In this document: positions 44,479-56,195 of the stretch, piece by piece
Numbering within the stretch: the stretch's first letter is position 1
Layout: every line of letters begins with the position of its first letter
Assembly: GCA_900073065.1 (NCBI GenBank)
Contig: FJOG01000028.1
Coordinates: 746,188-810,187, forward strand
DNA length: 64,000 nucleotides
Direction: 5' to 3'
From: Phialocephala subalpina
Taxonomy: Eukaryota > Ascomycota > Leotiomycetes > Helotiales > Mollisiaceae
Translations under genes and position numbers: made by a program
Notes under the pieces: generated by a model
What the model was told of the DNA's origin: nothing
What the model saw: the letters and a program-made list of their open reading frames with translations, nothing else
Database searches by the model: none

Positions 44479-45435
44479 CGTTCTCGAGTCAGAAGGTTCG
44501 AGGACAGGAGCGAGTTGTAATTGATTCGCATGGAAAACAAGATATCGAAAACGAAACGGGACTTGGCTTCTACTTATGATTCCGCAAAATTCTCGTGGGG
44601 AAGAACGGTACCATCAACTAAATGTCATGTGACAGTATGAGGGGGTACTAGCGCTGCTAGTTCCCATGGCGTACCATGGTTGAGGCATATCGCGAAACGT
44701 CACAGTAACTATGCTCTCAATCATTTCAATCCCTGAAGTCCTTTTCGGAAATCAAAAGAGGACGCTCTTCTGATTCTAGCTTCGTGATTGTTGGATATGA
44801 AAGTGTGAAGTCAGGTCGTACTTTCCCAATTCGCACCGCATAGCACTCAAACATACCCAGGTATTCTAGTATTGTAGGTTCCCATTTGAGAACATCATGC
44901 TCTCCACGAGACATTACGGGGCGGGACCCAGTGTAGAGACCTTTTCTAGTGCATTTCTAGAAGACTTCTCGATCTCTTCTGGAGCATTTCTTCGGCGTTT
45001 CTAGGCTCTCTCGTGTTTTTCAAATGCGTCTCGGTCCCAGAGCAAGGTGAAAAACAGGAGAGCGTGAGATCATGACCACAGGGGCCAACGTTCAAGGAGC
45101 TAGCATGAAAATAAAGTTGCCCAGAACATTTTAGCATTTGCTTTAGAAGATTCGATGTCGTGATGCATGAGAAGAAGAACTAGCGATCGTGCGGCTCAAC
45201 GCCGTCGCTAGCATTCCGTTCCGTCATATCGGGATCCCATAATGCGGGGCAACGTCTGAAGGAAACGTGCGAAAGAAAAACAAGAAAATAGGGATTGACA
45301 CTCGACGAAAGGAGGTTAATGAACTGCATGCTGATGGGACGAGATGGCGCATATGACGCCCAGAAAGATGGAAACAGGTTGCGATTGAAACCACTCAGAA
45401 AGTTTCAGATATATACCATCTATTCGTGTTCATAA
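44479..45435. other. Intergenic
   Basis: About 950 bp without a supported gene, between the promoter of the RING/NFX1 gene and the 3' end of the beta-galactosidase-like gene. Confidence 0.45.
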
Positions 45436-47292
45436 TCAGATATCGCTGCTGTCCTCCTCAAGGGAGTACACCTCGCACTCGGCGATCATAGTGCGAGCGG
45501 GAATGGTGACACAGATCGGGAAGCCACCATAATCCGGATCCTCATTTGGCATCATCAGGAACCTTCCGCTTCGAGTCTCATCGCCGTTGAGCTTCTTGCC
45601 CGTGATGAGCTTCCCGGTATCCTTGTCAACCACTTTCTCAGTGAAGTTCAAGATGCCCGTGAAAGTAGACTTTGGAGACGTGTTCTTGAACTCAGCCTGG
45701 AAGCCCCAACCGATCAAAAGGAATTTGGCTCCGCCTTGATGAATGAGCATCCCTGCACCAGGCCCTGGCTTTCCGAACACAAAGCAGCGATTGATGGTTA
45801 CTTCAAAGTCACCGAAGCGTGCGACAGTTGGTAAGGAGGGGTCACGACCATCTTCCAGCAGTTCGTCGAAAAAGAATCCTATCGAGGAACCAGGATTTCT
45901 GTGTGCTTCCAGGACAATTTCTTTGACCTGAGACAGCAAGCGATAGTGTCTTGTGAAAGGGTTTGTCTCTGGCTCCAATGTGTCGATACCAAATGGGGAA
46001 GTACCGATCGCTTGAAAGCTTCCGAACGCTTTCCAAATTCGGCGTGCACCATACTCATCGCGGCGCTGCTCTGGAATAAAGAGAGGTTGATTGAGGTGGC
46101 GATACTTCTTGCAGGATACGCTGTAGTCGTTCAGGTAGATATCCGGGGCGATGAAATCGAGTGATGGCGCGAATGTCCTCCAAATATCGAGAACGTTGCT
46201 GACTCCACCTCCAGAGGGATAATCCCCAGGCTCGCCTCCTCCTCCAGCAATGACTGGGAATGCGTTATCATCATCTGATCCCACATAGTTTTGCCACACA
46301 TTGGTGTACAAAGGAATGCCGTATTCCTTCTTTCCAGCGGCAGCAACGTGATTGACATACACGGCATAGTGGTAGGCCATGAAAAGCTCGTCCGTCTGCT
46401 TGCTCTTTCCAAATACGGTCTCCCATGAGCCCGCTTTGTGATCAAGACTCTTGAATACCTGTAAATTACTCTTCAAGTCTGGAGACAGTGAATCCCAGTT
46501 TGATGAAAGATGTTCAACGAGCTCCTTGGGTACTTGCCCTGAAAATTTCTTGTTCGCAGTGGCGCTGCCATCTCTAGAGTCGCCTAATAGGCCAGTCTCG
46601 TTCTCAACTTGAGTCATTATCACAGTGCCGTGAGCTTGATCGACTTCCTTCACATGACTCATCAAGGCAGAGAACGCTCGCGCGTCAGCATCCCGAACTC
46701 CGGTATGAAAGATCGAGACAACATCGGCGGTCTTAAGCACACCTCCCGCTTTTCTGAGATGAGCCCTTGGGAAGCGCTTGATGTCTTGCTTTACCCAAGA
46801 AGGTGCATATGATGAAAGGCCTAGAACCGGTCAGGGATTTCTGCATCAGAGGTGCGATACTTACCATTCTTGAACGACCCAAACCAGAGAAGGACGAGAT
46901 GAAGACCATGAGACCTCGCACCCTCGATGACCTTGTCTAATTCCGAGAAGTCAAACTTGCCCTCTACAGGCTCAATGTCCTCCCATGTAACGCAGCCCAA
47001 GACAGTATTGATATGGGTGTCAACAAGTTTTTGCCATACTGTATCCACTACAAGAAGTCAGTAAGTGCTTTCAGGGGATGCTGAGGAGTCGAGGAGCCGA
47101 GATCTTCGGGAGCTCGACTCCCTACGGAATGGTAGAATCAGGGCGATATCTATACATACTGTACGCAGACGAGGTCATGGAAGAATTTTGCAACTCAGCG
47201 CCGAGCATGAGAAACGGCTTCCCATTGACGATCAACTGCTGTGAGATCTCAATGCTCTGCAAATGAGGTATCGCTTTGGTATTAGACGCCAT
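45436..47292 (-). CDS. GH35-like beta-galactosidase with DUF5597 C-terminus
   Basis: Exons 47160-47292, 46865-47047 and 45436-46820 close to 566 codons. The start (LIVNGKPFLMLGAELQNSS) is the family's standard opening. TVLGCVTWEDIEPVEGKFDF and LHLVLLWFGSFKNG are GH35/GH42-fold strands, and TQVENETGLLG carries the Asn-Glu pair of the acid/base. LDFIAPDIYLND and PLFIPEQRRDE follow; the Glu of PEQR is a candidate nucleophile (inferred from clan GH-A layout). The second half (FKNTSPKSTFTGILNFTEKV.. GDETRSGRFLMMPNEDPDYG) is the DUF5597 jelly-roll-like domain of GanA-type enzymes. No signal peptide is seen, so it probably acts inside the cell on imported galactosides. Divergent from a lactose-permease-like transporter. 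Start at 47292 (MASNTK) preferred; an in-frame ATG is at 47322. Confidence 0.9.
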
Positions 47293-47996
47293 GTTGGATG
47301 ATAGAGGATACTCGGTTCGCATTGCGAGGTGGCTTTTGAATTATGCAGTCGAATGATCTTTCGAGGCAGTCAGAATGTCCTCGAGAAGATGAACGCGTCA
47401 GACCATTCTGATATATGTTGAAAGTGTCGCCTGGATCTCCCAGTGCCATGCAGTTGACACGAAGCCTTCAGTGTTGGAGATCTGCAAACCGGACCATCTC
47501 TCGACGAAACCCGGGAATGGGCAGTGTTGATTGGTCCACAGGCCGGACCCCTCAAGAATACGCCAGCTTCCCCACCTCTACTCGGGTGACTTGGCAGGCT
47601 CAAAGTAATCCGAGTCATGTACCGATCAAACTGACTGTCAAGCGTGAGACTGACCTTTTGTGGGGAGAAGTGTTTAGTACTGATTGAGACTAGATCTAGT
47701 TTTTTTTTGAGGCGGGGAGCACGGGGAAGGGGAAGCAGGCTTCCTCCGACGGGAATTGCCCTTCCTGATTGGCCAGAATGCCGGTCCTGGCCCCCTAGTC
47801 AAAATGTTTCGGGTATCTGCTCTATGGACAGAACATCGTGGCTGGCACCAGACCCTTCGTTCGAACTCGATTGAACGAGCAGAATTCTATATAAGCCCAG
47901 TGCCGACGATGGTTAAGGAGACATTTGACTTGAAAGGACAAACGATTTTGTTAACAATCTTTGAACCATCATCATTGTTCCTCGCCGCATCAGACA
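47293..47996. promoter_or_regulatory. Shared promoter of beta-galactosidase and permease genes
   Basis: A 704-bp divergent spacer. It contains several CGG/CCG triplets of the kind Zn2Cys6 proteins bind, for example in CAGGCCGGACC near 47540, but no clear paired site was defined. An A/T tract (TTTTTTTT) occurs near 47700. Confidence 0.45.
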
Positions 47997-50068
47997 ATGG
48001 AGAAAGACTTCTCCGATCAGGCAGTGGCTCAGGTCGACCGCGGCGATGTTGACAGGTTGGCGTATTCATACGAGCATGTTGACGGCTTGGATGTTCCCGA
48101 GGTGACCTGGTATAAACATCGCGGGCTTCGACGACTGTATCTTATGATGCCGGTCCTGTTCCTCGGCTCCACGACGAATGGCTATGATGGCTCCTTGTTG
48201 AATGGCCTTCAGACAATGGGTCCATGGCAAGATTGTAAGCAATTCATAATTTGGATTCCCAGAACAATGGTTAACGGGTCTTCGCGTCACAGATTTCAAT
48301 CATCCCACTGGATCGAGACTCGGTCTTATTACTGCCATCCAGCAGATTGGTGCAATATGCGCTTTATTATTCAGCTCATACATCGCGGACTTGTTTGGCA
48401 GAAGAATTGGCGTTTCCACTGGCATCCTCATGCTGTTGATTGGTACTATATTGCAAGGTCAGTCATAGATGGGATGCGTAGAGAGCAAATCGTAGCTTAC
48501 CTTTCCCGCAGTTGTTCCCGCGAGCAATCATCTGGGAATGTTTCTTGGAGGAAGATTTCTTGTTGGGTTCGGGTAAGTGATTTGACTCCTCATTCATCGA
48601 TGGAGCCATGCAATTAACAAGACCACCAGATCCAACCTCTCGCAAGGTTCTGCTCCATTACTGATCATGGAACTTGCGCATCCTCAGCATCGCGGAAAGC
48701 TTACAACTATGTGAGTAGAATTCCCAGCAGGCGACGCTCTGCGATTGCTCACAGTGTCAAGGTATAACACACTGTGGTATATGGGCGCCATCATTGCTGC
48801 TTGGACAGTCTTCGGAACCGTAAAGTATACTTCGGATGCGGCGTGGAGGATCCCGGTCGGACTCCAAGGAGCCATGCCAGCTATTCAATTGGCGCTGGTT
48901 TTCTGCTTGCCTGAATCCCCACGATGTAAGTGTCAATTTCTCGGAGAGTATTCCCCTTTTCGTGTTGTCCATGGAGTGTATTGCTCCAAATGCATTCTCA
49001 AGACATGCATCTGCACTCCTCAAATATTCCAAAACAGTAAGCTGACTCCGAGATCTTAATGAACAGGGCTTTGCTCCCAAGACAGACCAGATGAAGCATT
49101 CCAAATATTGGTCAAGGTAAGCCTCCATGTTCCGTACGATATTGTATGCGTGTTAAATGCTGACGAGGATATTGGAGTATCATGCAAACGGCGACTCGAC
49201 AGACCACTTTGTGAAGTCCGAATTTCAAGAGATCCAGGAGACCCTCCGCCTCGAGCAACTCAACTCGAAGAATGGCTGGGGCGAATTTTTGAAGACTCCC
49301 GGCAACCGAAAAAGGCTTCTGCTCATTGCTTTGGTCTCCTTCTTCTCCCAGTGCTCGGGCAACGGCCTCGCATCATACTATCTTCATGACATCTTGAACT
49401 CTGTCGGTATCACAACTTCGTACGACCAATCTCTCATCAATGGCGGCCTTCAAATCTGGTCGTTCTTGGTCGCAATATTCTTCTCACTCTGTGTTGACAA
49501 GATGGGAAGAAAAATGCTATTCATGATTGCTGGAGTTGGTATGCTCTTCACGTTCAGCACCTTGACTGCTTGTTCTGCCGTGTATGCACAGTCTGGGAAC
49601 TCTGGGGCAGGAAGTGCTGTCATCGCCATGATCTTCTTGTTTTATGGTGTCGCTGGCTTCGCCTGGCCAGGCTTGACTGTCGCCTATTGTGCTGAGATTT
49701 TGCCGTACAACATTCGGGCCAAGGGCATGGCAATCAACCTCGCGTTGACTGCGACAGCTTCGGTTTTCAATCAATATGGTAAGCCCGCATATTTGCCTCC
49801 CTAGTCGAATCATGTGTGCTGACCAATTCAAGTAAATCCGATCGGACTCCAACACCTCGCGTGGAAGTTCTATTTCGTGTATATCGCGATTCTCGTCATC
49901 GAGTGTCTTTGTATTTGGTTCCTGTTCGTGGAAACAAAGGGTCCAACTCTTGAGGAAATTGCTCGGCTGTTCGATGGCGATGCAGCTAACGTCTCGGGAA
50001 AAGACGTCCTGGACGAGAAAGAGGTGGCTGCTAGACGTGGCCATGCCGAACATGTAGAGGAGATCTGA
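47997..50068 (+). CDS. MFS sugar transporter, lactose/galactoside permease-like
   Basis: Eight exons (47997-48234, 48293-48457, 48512-48572, 48630-48710, 48762-48925, 49067-49116, 49178-49778, 49833-50068) close to 531 codons. Each junction rebuilds sugar-porter text: GYDGSLLNGLQTMGPWQD then YFNHPTGSRLGLITAIQQIG, ADLFGRRIGVSTGI, GMFLGGRFLVGFGSNLSQGS, MELAHPQHRGKLTTMYNTLW, PESPRW, then the linker and SFFSQCSGNGLASYYLHDIL, DKMGRKMLF, AYCAEILPYNIRAKGMAIN and ETKGPTLEEIA. The wording of TM1 and TM7 (QCSGNGLASYYL) is that of the fungal lactose-permease/LacpA-like branch, not the glucose branch. Plasma-membrane proton symport of lactose or another disaccharide is the likely role. Divergent from the GH35-like gene. 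Confidence 0.93.
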
Positions 50069-50480
50069 GCCTGACATGTTATTGGCTCTCTAGAACCGAG
50101 TTCGGATAGGGGATGACTAAATTTTCTTCCCTTGAGGTAGAACCCCCATAGACTGGTTGAAAGTCCAAGGCTCCTCCTGATGCAAAGCGATACTGACCAC
50201 GCCCGTTGTCGTCCTGAAACTGGTGAGATTTTAGGAATGAGCATAAAGAGTAAAATTTGATAGAAACCTCAAGTTACATTTAATCGATTCCCTTGGCTTG
50301 CTTGCCTTGAAATTCCGGTCCTGATAAAAGTGCCCGAATTTCTAATACTTTGGTGTGTCGCTTTTTCGAAAATGGCGAGCGGGGTTAGGCGCCGACATCT
50401 AATAAGAGGAACCATGGAGCTCCAATGTATAGCGATAGTAGTATATATTTCGAAATCATGGAATATTGAAGACGTTTTGA
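50069..50480. other. Intergenic between convergent genes
   Basis: Short 3'-to-3' spacer between the permease and the Zn2Cys6 gene; nothing else seen. Confidence 0.5.
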
Positions 50481-52394
50481 TCATATAATTGTGTCCGATA
50501 CTCGAATGATACTTTCAGTGACACGACTTCTCTCAAGAAGTCTCTGGTCCTCGATAGCAAAGCCCTGCAAATCCGTGCCGAGGTAATTATCGGAGTATAC
50601 CTTTTCGTCGAGGGCCAAAGCATGCTGGAGCAAGAACTTTACCATCCACTTATCGAATCGACTATAGATAAATCAGTATGAGATTTGAAGCATGATTTGG
50701 GAGTTGAGGAGCCGAGGAGCCGAGGAGCCGAGTTCATGGTACTCGTGAAGAGATCGGGCTCTGGATTTCTCTTCAAATAAAGGGCAAGAGTTCACGTACT
50801 GAGTTCCGAGTTGTGCCATCCTCAGGCAAGCATCTTGAAATGTGATCAGTCTCTTCATCTAATTATCGAGTCAGTTTATACCTCAAATGTTCGTTAATGA
50901 ATGAAACGCTACCATCAAGTCGACACTGGGCCAGATTGTCCTCAATCTGACCAAATACTCAAAATTGTATTCAAGACGCTGTCTTGCCATCGGCAATTCG
51001 TCATCGTCTCCAAGTAACAGAGTGTGCAAGTGCACAGACGAAGAAACAACAGTCATATGGCCCACAACATTGTGTAGAGCTTCGGCATTTCCATGCAGGG
51101 CCGAGCTTTCAATCAGTTCGCAAAAAGCTTTGGCGTGGTGCTTGCAGCGATGTGCAAACATCCTCGTTCTTGGCGTGATGGGACGGCTTTGATCAAGGTA
51201 TTGATAATACAGCAGTGTCGAATAGTGATGATAGCCCATATGCAAAGCTACGAATGTTCGACCCGTGCCCCGGCGAACCTGTAAGTCGAGATTCTCCGAC
51301 GTGAACACCAACATCGAAGGTAAATCTCTCTCAAAGGCAGCTAGTTGATCGGCTAGGCCGAGTACTTGAGAGTCGATGTCTTCTTCCTCCCAGTGCGGGC
51401 TCTCAACAAGGGCTTTGTTGAGATCTTGAATATGGCCAAAGATTTTAACCAACGTGATCATATGACTCCACATTCCTGGCTGCCACTTCTCTAGGTCTTC
51501 AATTGTCTCGCTAACACGAAGAGAACGAAATGCGACCTCGTCCATGGGGATCCGGGGGACAATGCCTCCATCGTGAAATTGGCGAGGCAATCCGAGGCCT
51601 GCGCTTGCCCAGCGGTCAATGAGGTACAAGCTCCACCATATTCGTCGCTTGACTTCGCGAGTGACAAGGTCTTCTTCGGTGTTTTCGTTTGCTAATTTTA
51701 GCAATTGTGCCATACGATTGGCGATGACTGAGACAGCATTTAGTGTGGGTATTGACGATGTTAGGCAATGCAGGTGAAAGTTCCAAGCGCCAGGACTTCG
51801 AGGTGCGGACTAATGGGCGACAAACCAAAATAGAGGGATTCTGCGTCCGCATTTGACTCTGCTAGACATATATTTCCACATAGGACACATGCTTGGATGC
51901 TTTCGACGCAGATGTCTTCGAGACCTTGCTGGCACAATCTTTTTGCCTCTGACGCCCACGCGTGACCTTGGGTGCGGATATCCTCTTTGGATGAAAATCT
52001 AGACAAATCAGATACACATTTGAATTCCAGATTTAAAAACTCACCTAGCTGATAGACCAAATATTCCGAATAGAACTGCCGGAGACGATGTGCCATCTTT
52101 TGCGGAGTTCTTGAGAGACGGCTCATGAAAGAGGGTATGTGGTTTGTCGTGAATGTAGCAAATATAGAGATCGATGAGGTCTAGTACGACATCGATTGAT
52201 GGCAATGGTAAACTTTCATCCCGCATTAAAGCCTGGTTGTGCGGAATGAGCTTTGCAGGCGTCGTGGACACACGGTTCGAGCTTGAGCAATGAAGCCGAC
52301 GCCTCTCGCATTGATGGCAAGCGCTTCCTAGAGCTAGTTTCTCGCACTTTCGTTTGCCCTGTCTGCATTGTAAGCACGCTGAGCCTAGCTTCAT
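50481..52394 (-). CDS. Zn2Cys6 (fungal-specific) transcription factor
   Basis: Five exons (52045-52394, 51826-51998, 50913-51727, 50800-50858, 50481-50661) close to 525 codons. The binuclear zinc cluster is at the very start: ACLQCRQGKRKCE..ACHQCERRRLHC, spacing C-x2-C-x6-C-x8-C-x2-C-x6-C. The fungal transcription-factor domain follows: DLIDLYICYIHDKPHTLFHE, ACVLCGNICLAE, ESLYFVIANRMAQLLKL, VTREVKRRIWWSLYLIDRWA, SAGLGLPRQF. The third intron region (51728-51825) and two 3' exons found here extend the protein beyond the long frame that stops at 50883; the tail ends in RVSDTII. Neighbour of the galactosidase/permease pair, so a pathway-specific regulator is a reasonable inference. Start at 52394 (MKLGSACLQC) preferred; the open frame extends to 52496. 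Confidence 0.9.
50701..50731. repeat. Short GAGGAGCC tandem repeat in an intron
   Basis: Three perfect 8-bp copies (GAGGAGCC) plus a partial one, within the last intron (50662-50799) of the Zn2Cys6 gene. A related GGAGTCGAGGAGCCGAG occurs in the first intron of the GH35-like gene near 47087. Confidence 0.85.
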
Positions 52395-53030
52395 GGCGGT
52401 GCATTTTGTCAGTTGAGTGTGGGTGAGGTTAAGACTTGAAGTCCGAGGTTCTCGTTTTCTGCGCCTCAGGCAACCACATAGGCAAAAGCGCTCCAATGAG
52501 CACAGCCAAACACGGGCCTCGCTTAGATGGAGAGGGAAAAGGGGTTCATTTCAGTACCGCGAGGGACTTTGGTAATTCCAGCTCTCAGAATATATAGAGG
52601 CTTTATCGGCACTTTACAAAGATTCTAATACGTCTCAGTAAGCTACTGAATTGAATGAGCTTGTAGCCCGGGCATCTCTAGCTTGTCAACCAATTCCAGT
52701 CGCTGACAATAGATTTCCAATCCCGTTCGAGGACCTGATAGAGTCAAATTCATTCCGATCTGATACAGACAATCTCAGCCTACCTTTATTCAAGCAGGCT
52801 TCCACGTGCGAACGCGTGAACCTGATGGTTCATTTCGGCGCTAGCGCGTTCTCTGAATACCTTCATTTACTCCATAAATCCCTTGCCCTCAAGCCACCAA
52901 CACGACACCGCCCGACCATCTAAGAAACGTGCGTCGCATCGCAGCTCCTGTCTGCCACCATTTGCGCCGTCAGTCCATATTCTATTCTCGTCGCACTCAA
53001 TGTGTCGTGCTAACACTGTCTATGCAGATC
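52395..53030 (+). other. Intergenic with probable 5' UTR intron of the next gene
   Basis: No supported protein gene; the frame at 52651-52923 has no motif. A GCTAAC branch and TATGCAG acceptor just before 53028 suggest an intron in the 5' UTR of the small gene at 53031. Confidence 0.35.
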
Positions 53031-53527
53031 ATGTCAACACAAGAGGTATGCGCTGCGCATTTCCCCAAACTGATCATCTTCGCACGCCGCGCTTGACAAC
53101 ACAAGTTCGTAGCAGGTGTTGTACCAGCTAACAGAATGTAGCATGGCGGGTTCGATGAGTGCACTGAGCTTCGCAACCAATCGTGGGCCGAGTTCATCGC
53201 AGATACGTTGACTCGGGAAGGTGAGAGGGGAAACATCTCCAAGCCGGACCCCGAGCACGTGAGATCATGCATTTTCCCAGGTAGTTGCATATTACTAATG
53301 TGGTATAGCTTCAAGGGATATTCTAGATTGTAGTCGAAACATCTAAGAATGAACTGAGACTTGAACCACTCGAAGAGGTATTGAGACGTGAAAAGGAGGG
53401 GGTACAACGAGCCATCGCAGATGAAGTGTGGAAGACTGTTCGTGGAGTTCTGCTACTGGTTATCATCTTCATTTTGGCGGCGGTCTTCCTACTATGGAAG
53501 CTCGGCAAATTCGTGGCTGCAATGTAG
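53031..53527 (+). CDS. Small tail-anchored membrane protein, unknown family
   Basis: Three exons (53031-53045, 53142-53258, 53327-53527) close to 110 codons. The first exon gives only MSTQE; a 96-nt intron with GCTAAC branch and a 68-nt intron with TACTAATG branch follow, both with normal ends. The product has a hydrophilic N-terminus (ECTELRNQSWAEFIADTLTR), a charged helix (NELRLEPLEEVLRREKEGVQ), one C-terminal hydrophobic helix (RGVLLLVIIFILAAVFLLWK) and a short tail KLGKFVAAM. That is a classic tail-anchored layout, facing the cytosol. I recognise no family. Because coding is split, no single long frame marks it, and the model rests on phase, branch points and the topology. Confidence 0.6.
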
Positions 53528-54720
53528 ATCACAGCTAGATAACATAGCCACTTCAATGAAAACAGATTGTGTATCACTTCCCCGGTATCAGCACTCCTCT
53601 TTCAACTACCGGGTAATCGATCCAATGTCCAAGCCTACTTTCGAGGCAACCTTGTCAAATGTTCTGGCGCCCAGCCGTACAATTGCGAGCTTTGGCTATA
53701 TACTCTCTTTATCCCATCCTCTTCTTCACAACGGTGGGGGACGACGATTCAGCACCTGTCAAGAGCAGAGTTTTACTCTGCGGGTGTCCTCTACGAACCT
53801 GTAGCACCTTGAGAGCTTGATCTACTTCTCAAATTGGATTGAGCGTATCTGCGGATGCGCAACAAGACCCCAGAGCTAAAACTGAATCAATCCAACGATA
53901 CTCGAGGTAATTAGAAGAAAGAATTGCGCGCGATCGCAGAGTTTTTCCCCTTAGGGTTTTTAGACATCAGCAACATCAAATTATATCAATTGCAACACTA
54001 CAACCATTAAAAGTCGCATCGATAAAAAGCTAGCGCGTAAGGAGATTTTCTTTTGTCGATAACCTCTCGATTTCTACTACCGTGGCCTCTTCTTTTTCTC
54101 TTTATTATAACTATAACTACAACTCGAACTACGATAGCATATTGCTTTACTACGATAATACTTTGTCTTCTTTTATTTAAATTAAGCCTCTACTACTTAC
54201 ACCTCGAAGATATTTACACCCGGGTTACATTACGAAAAAGGATCAAGAGCGGGGATACAAGTCTTGAAGGAAGCGAGAAAGGTTATCGATAAATAAAGGG
54301 GTGACTATATATTTAGCTGGCGAGAGAAATAAGGGAGAAAAGGCTCGAAGAGTAGGGATTAGGAAGTTTTCGATATTGCGCCTTTGTGTGCACTTTAAGG
54401 CTCACGTTACTGCCGAGGAAGAGGGGTCTAGAATATTATTATCGAATTTGTTAAAAGAAAGTTTTTAACTTACATCGAGCCTACTTAGGATTCGGCTCTA
54501 AAGGTTCTAGATACCTTTCTACAGGAGCACATCTTTCTTAGAATTCAGCCCAATCAGCAGGGAGGTTTTCTATCACTAAGCCCTTTTAATTAGGCGCGGT
54601 TTATATGAATTGCTTTCTTATAAGTTAGGCATTACAATACCGCGGGATTAAAGACCCGGTTTTGCTCTAAAGGATATCTTTTAGTGTGCTCTAAAGCAAA
54701 ACTGTAATTCTGAAGCTTAG

Positions 54721-54784
54721 TACGACCCCGTACCCCACGGAAGGTCCTAGGATTGCAGCCTTTGGCTGCCATCCGCTGGTCGTA
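54721..54784 (+). other. Predicted three-way-junction fold at the element's 3' end
   Basis: TACGACC (54721-54727) pairs with GGTCGTA (54778-54784). Inside, CCGT/ACGG (54728-54731 with 54737-54740, loop ACCCC) and GCAGCC/GGCTGC (54755-54760 with 54764-54769, loop TTT) form two hairpins. All pairs are Watson-Crick. It sits 6 nt before the TAC tail. Confidence 0.6.
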
Positions 54785-54790
54785 AATCAA

Positions 54791-54823
<33 letters not shown>
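54791..54823 (+). repeat. Microsatellite (TAC)11
   Basis: Eleven perfect TAC units directly downstream of the folded region; probably the tail of a LINE-like element. Confidence 0.95.
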
Positions 54824-54827
<4 letters not shown>

Positions 54828-55210
54828 TCACAGCGGTATTATCAAAGAGAGAATCGTAAGCCCAAACAATTGATCGGCCTGGGGGCAATTGAAGCGAGGA
54901 ACTCGACCCTACCCCTTTGATTCCTGGTGATCAGTACCCACCAGTATACATTCATCGCTTGATAACACAGGTCGGGTAAGCTTTCCGGACACATCCAACC
55001 TACTGACCAAGCAGTAGCAGAGAACTTTCCCTTCTCATTTTTTGTATGCGTCCCCGGATTGTCCATCTGCTGCGGAGGCCTTACAGCGGTATAATTGTCG
55101 CTTCTTCGGAGGGGTAGGTGGAGAGGCGGGAATCGTGCAAGAACGCGGACATCAATCCGCGGATCGGTCCGCCGGGAGGGAGGTGAAGCGGTGCTAACAG
55201 ACATAGGATC

Positions 55211-55600
55211 TTATAGAGAGGTACTTGATTTGAAGCATCTCGCACATGTCTCCACCTCAATCTGCCACAGTGGATGGCCTTCTAGATTCGGGTGTTGTAG
55301 ATTCGCCTTTATTCTTTCGTATCTGAAAGTCCCTCGCCTGCTGGGTCTCCACGAAGCATGATGTCGGTCTCGAGCTTGGTATCGTGCAGAAAATGCCTTG
55401 TCTTTCAAAGAAGAAACTGTGCGTGAGGTCGGCAGTCTCGTGGAGCTTTCGGAGATCGAGGGCATTGGACCATCGTCAAGCAACTTAATCGCCGTATCGA
55501 TTTCCGTCGACGTGAGTCGGCATACCCCACTCAAAGATTCGGGGAGCTTGTTAGGCGTCGGAGATTTCCGTAATTGATGCTCGAGAGTCGACGTGCAGAG
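55211..55600 (-). other. Possible orphan exon
   Basis: From an acceptor-like CTCCACAG (coding strand) at 55601 the minus strand is open for 130 codons with protein-like text: LEHQLRKSPTPNKLPESLSG, TEIDTAIKLLDDGPMPS, SSLKDKAFSARYQARDRHHA, ending at 55211. No start, partner exon or family was found. It may be a remnant of a gene disrupted by the adjacent element, or chance. Confidence 0.25.
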
Positions 55601-56140
55601 CTGTGGAGATCATTACTAGTAAAATCGAAGCGGTCCTGTTGGTTTTGAGGTGACGGGACCTGGGAGATTCAAAATCTTGGTAACATGTGACTCCCACTAA
55701 CGCCTCCGTCTTCCTTTCTTCCTTCCTTTCTCCTGTCTTGCGCCCAAATCTAATGTTTTCACTTCTCAGGCCTGTGTGCCCAGTATCCCTGCTCCGTCCG
55801 TATGTGTTTCACGGGCAGCGAAGACTCACAGTTGAGATGCAAGCTCTGAAGCACAAGCAAACGATCCTCAATTTGCGATATTTCGGTTTCTAGAACCAAT
55901 GCTGTTCGAGCCGTAACACAATTCCAGTGGCTATTCTGATATCGTTGACTGGATCCAGGGTCACCCGTCGTAAGGCAGCGATGAGTGTTTGGGTTTAGTT
56001 GAGTCGCCTTCTTGCCATGCCATAAAGGAGCTTTTATACTCTGTCTTCGCTTACTGGTAGCTGTTTTTTTGTACGTGCTTAGCATTCACGCGAACGCAGA
56101 ACTTCTTTCTTGCAAGCTATATAGCAAGGACAGGGTCGGG

Positions 56141-56195
56141 TATAAAGGCGACCCTCTTCTTTATGACAATGCTTCCAAGCAGAAGCACAATGGGA
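56141..56195 (+). promoter_or_regulatory. TATA module copy 1
   Basis: GGGTATAAAGGC followed about 45 nt later by AGCAGAAGCACAATGGG. Similar in order to the copies at 58057 and 58644. Confidence 0.4.

Larger units (their letters stand above)
53830..54823 (+). mobile_element. Degraded non-LTR (LINE-like) retrotransposon 3' remnant
   Basis: An AT-rich stretch with few open frames and much TpA ends in a folded 60-nt region and a (TAC)11 tail. A simple-repeat tail after a hairpin is how fungal Tad-type LINEs end. The body (54040-54600) has words such as TTATAACTATAACTAC and many stops, as expected of an old copy mutated by repeat-induced point mutation. No reverse-transcriptase motif can be read, so assignment rests on the 3' end alone; the 5' limit is arbitrary. 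Confidence 0.45.

Noticed and set aside
54842..55204. 120-codon minus frame next to the TAC repeat
   Set aside because: No motif, and it begins inside the flank of a repeat element.
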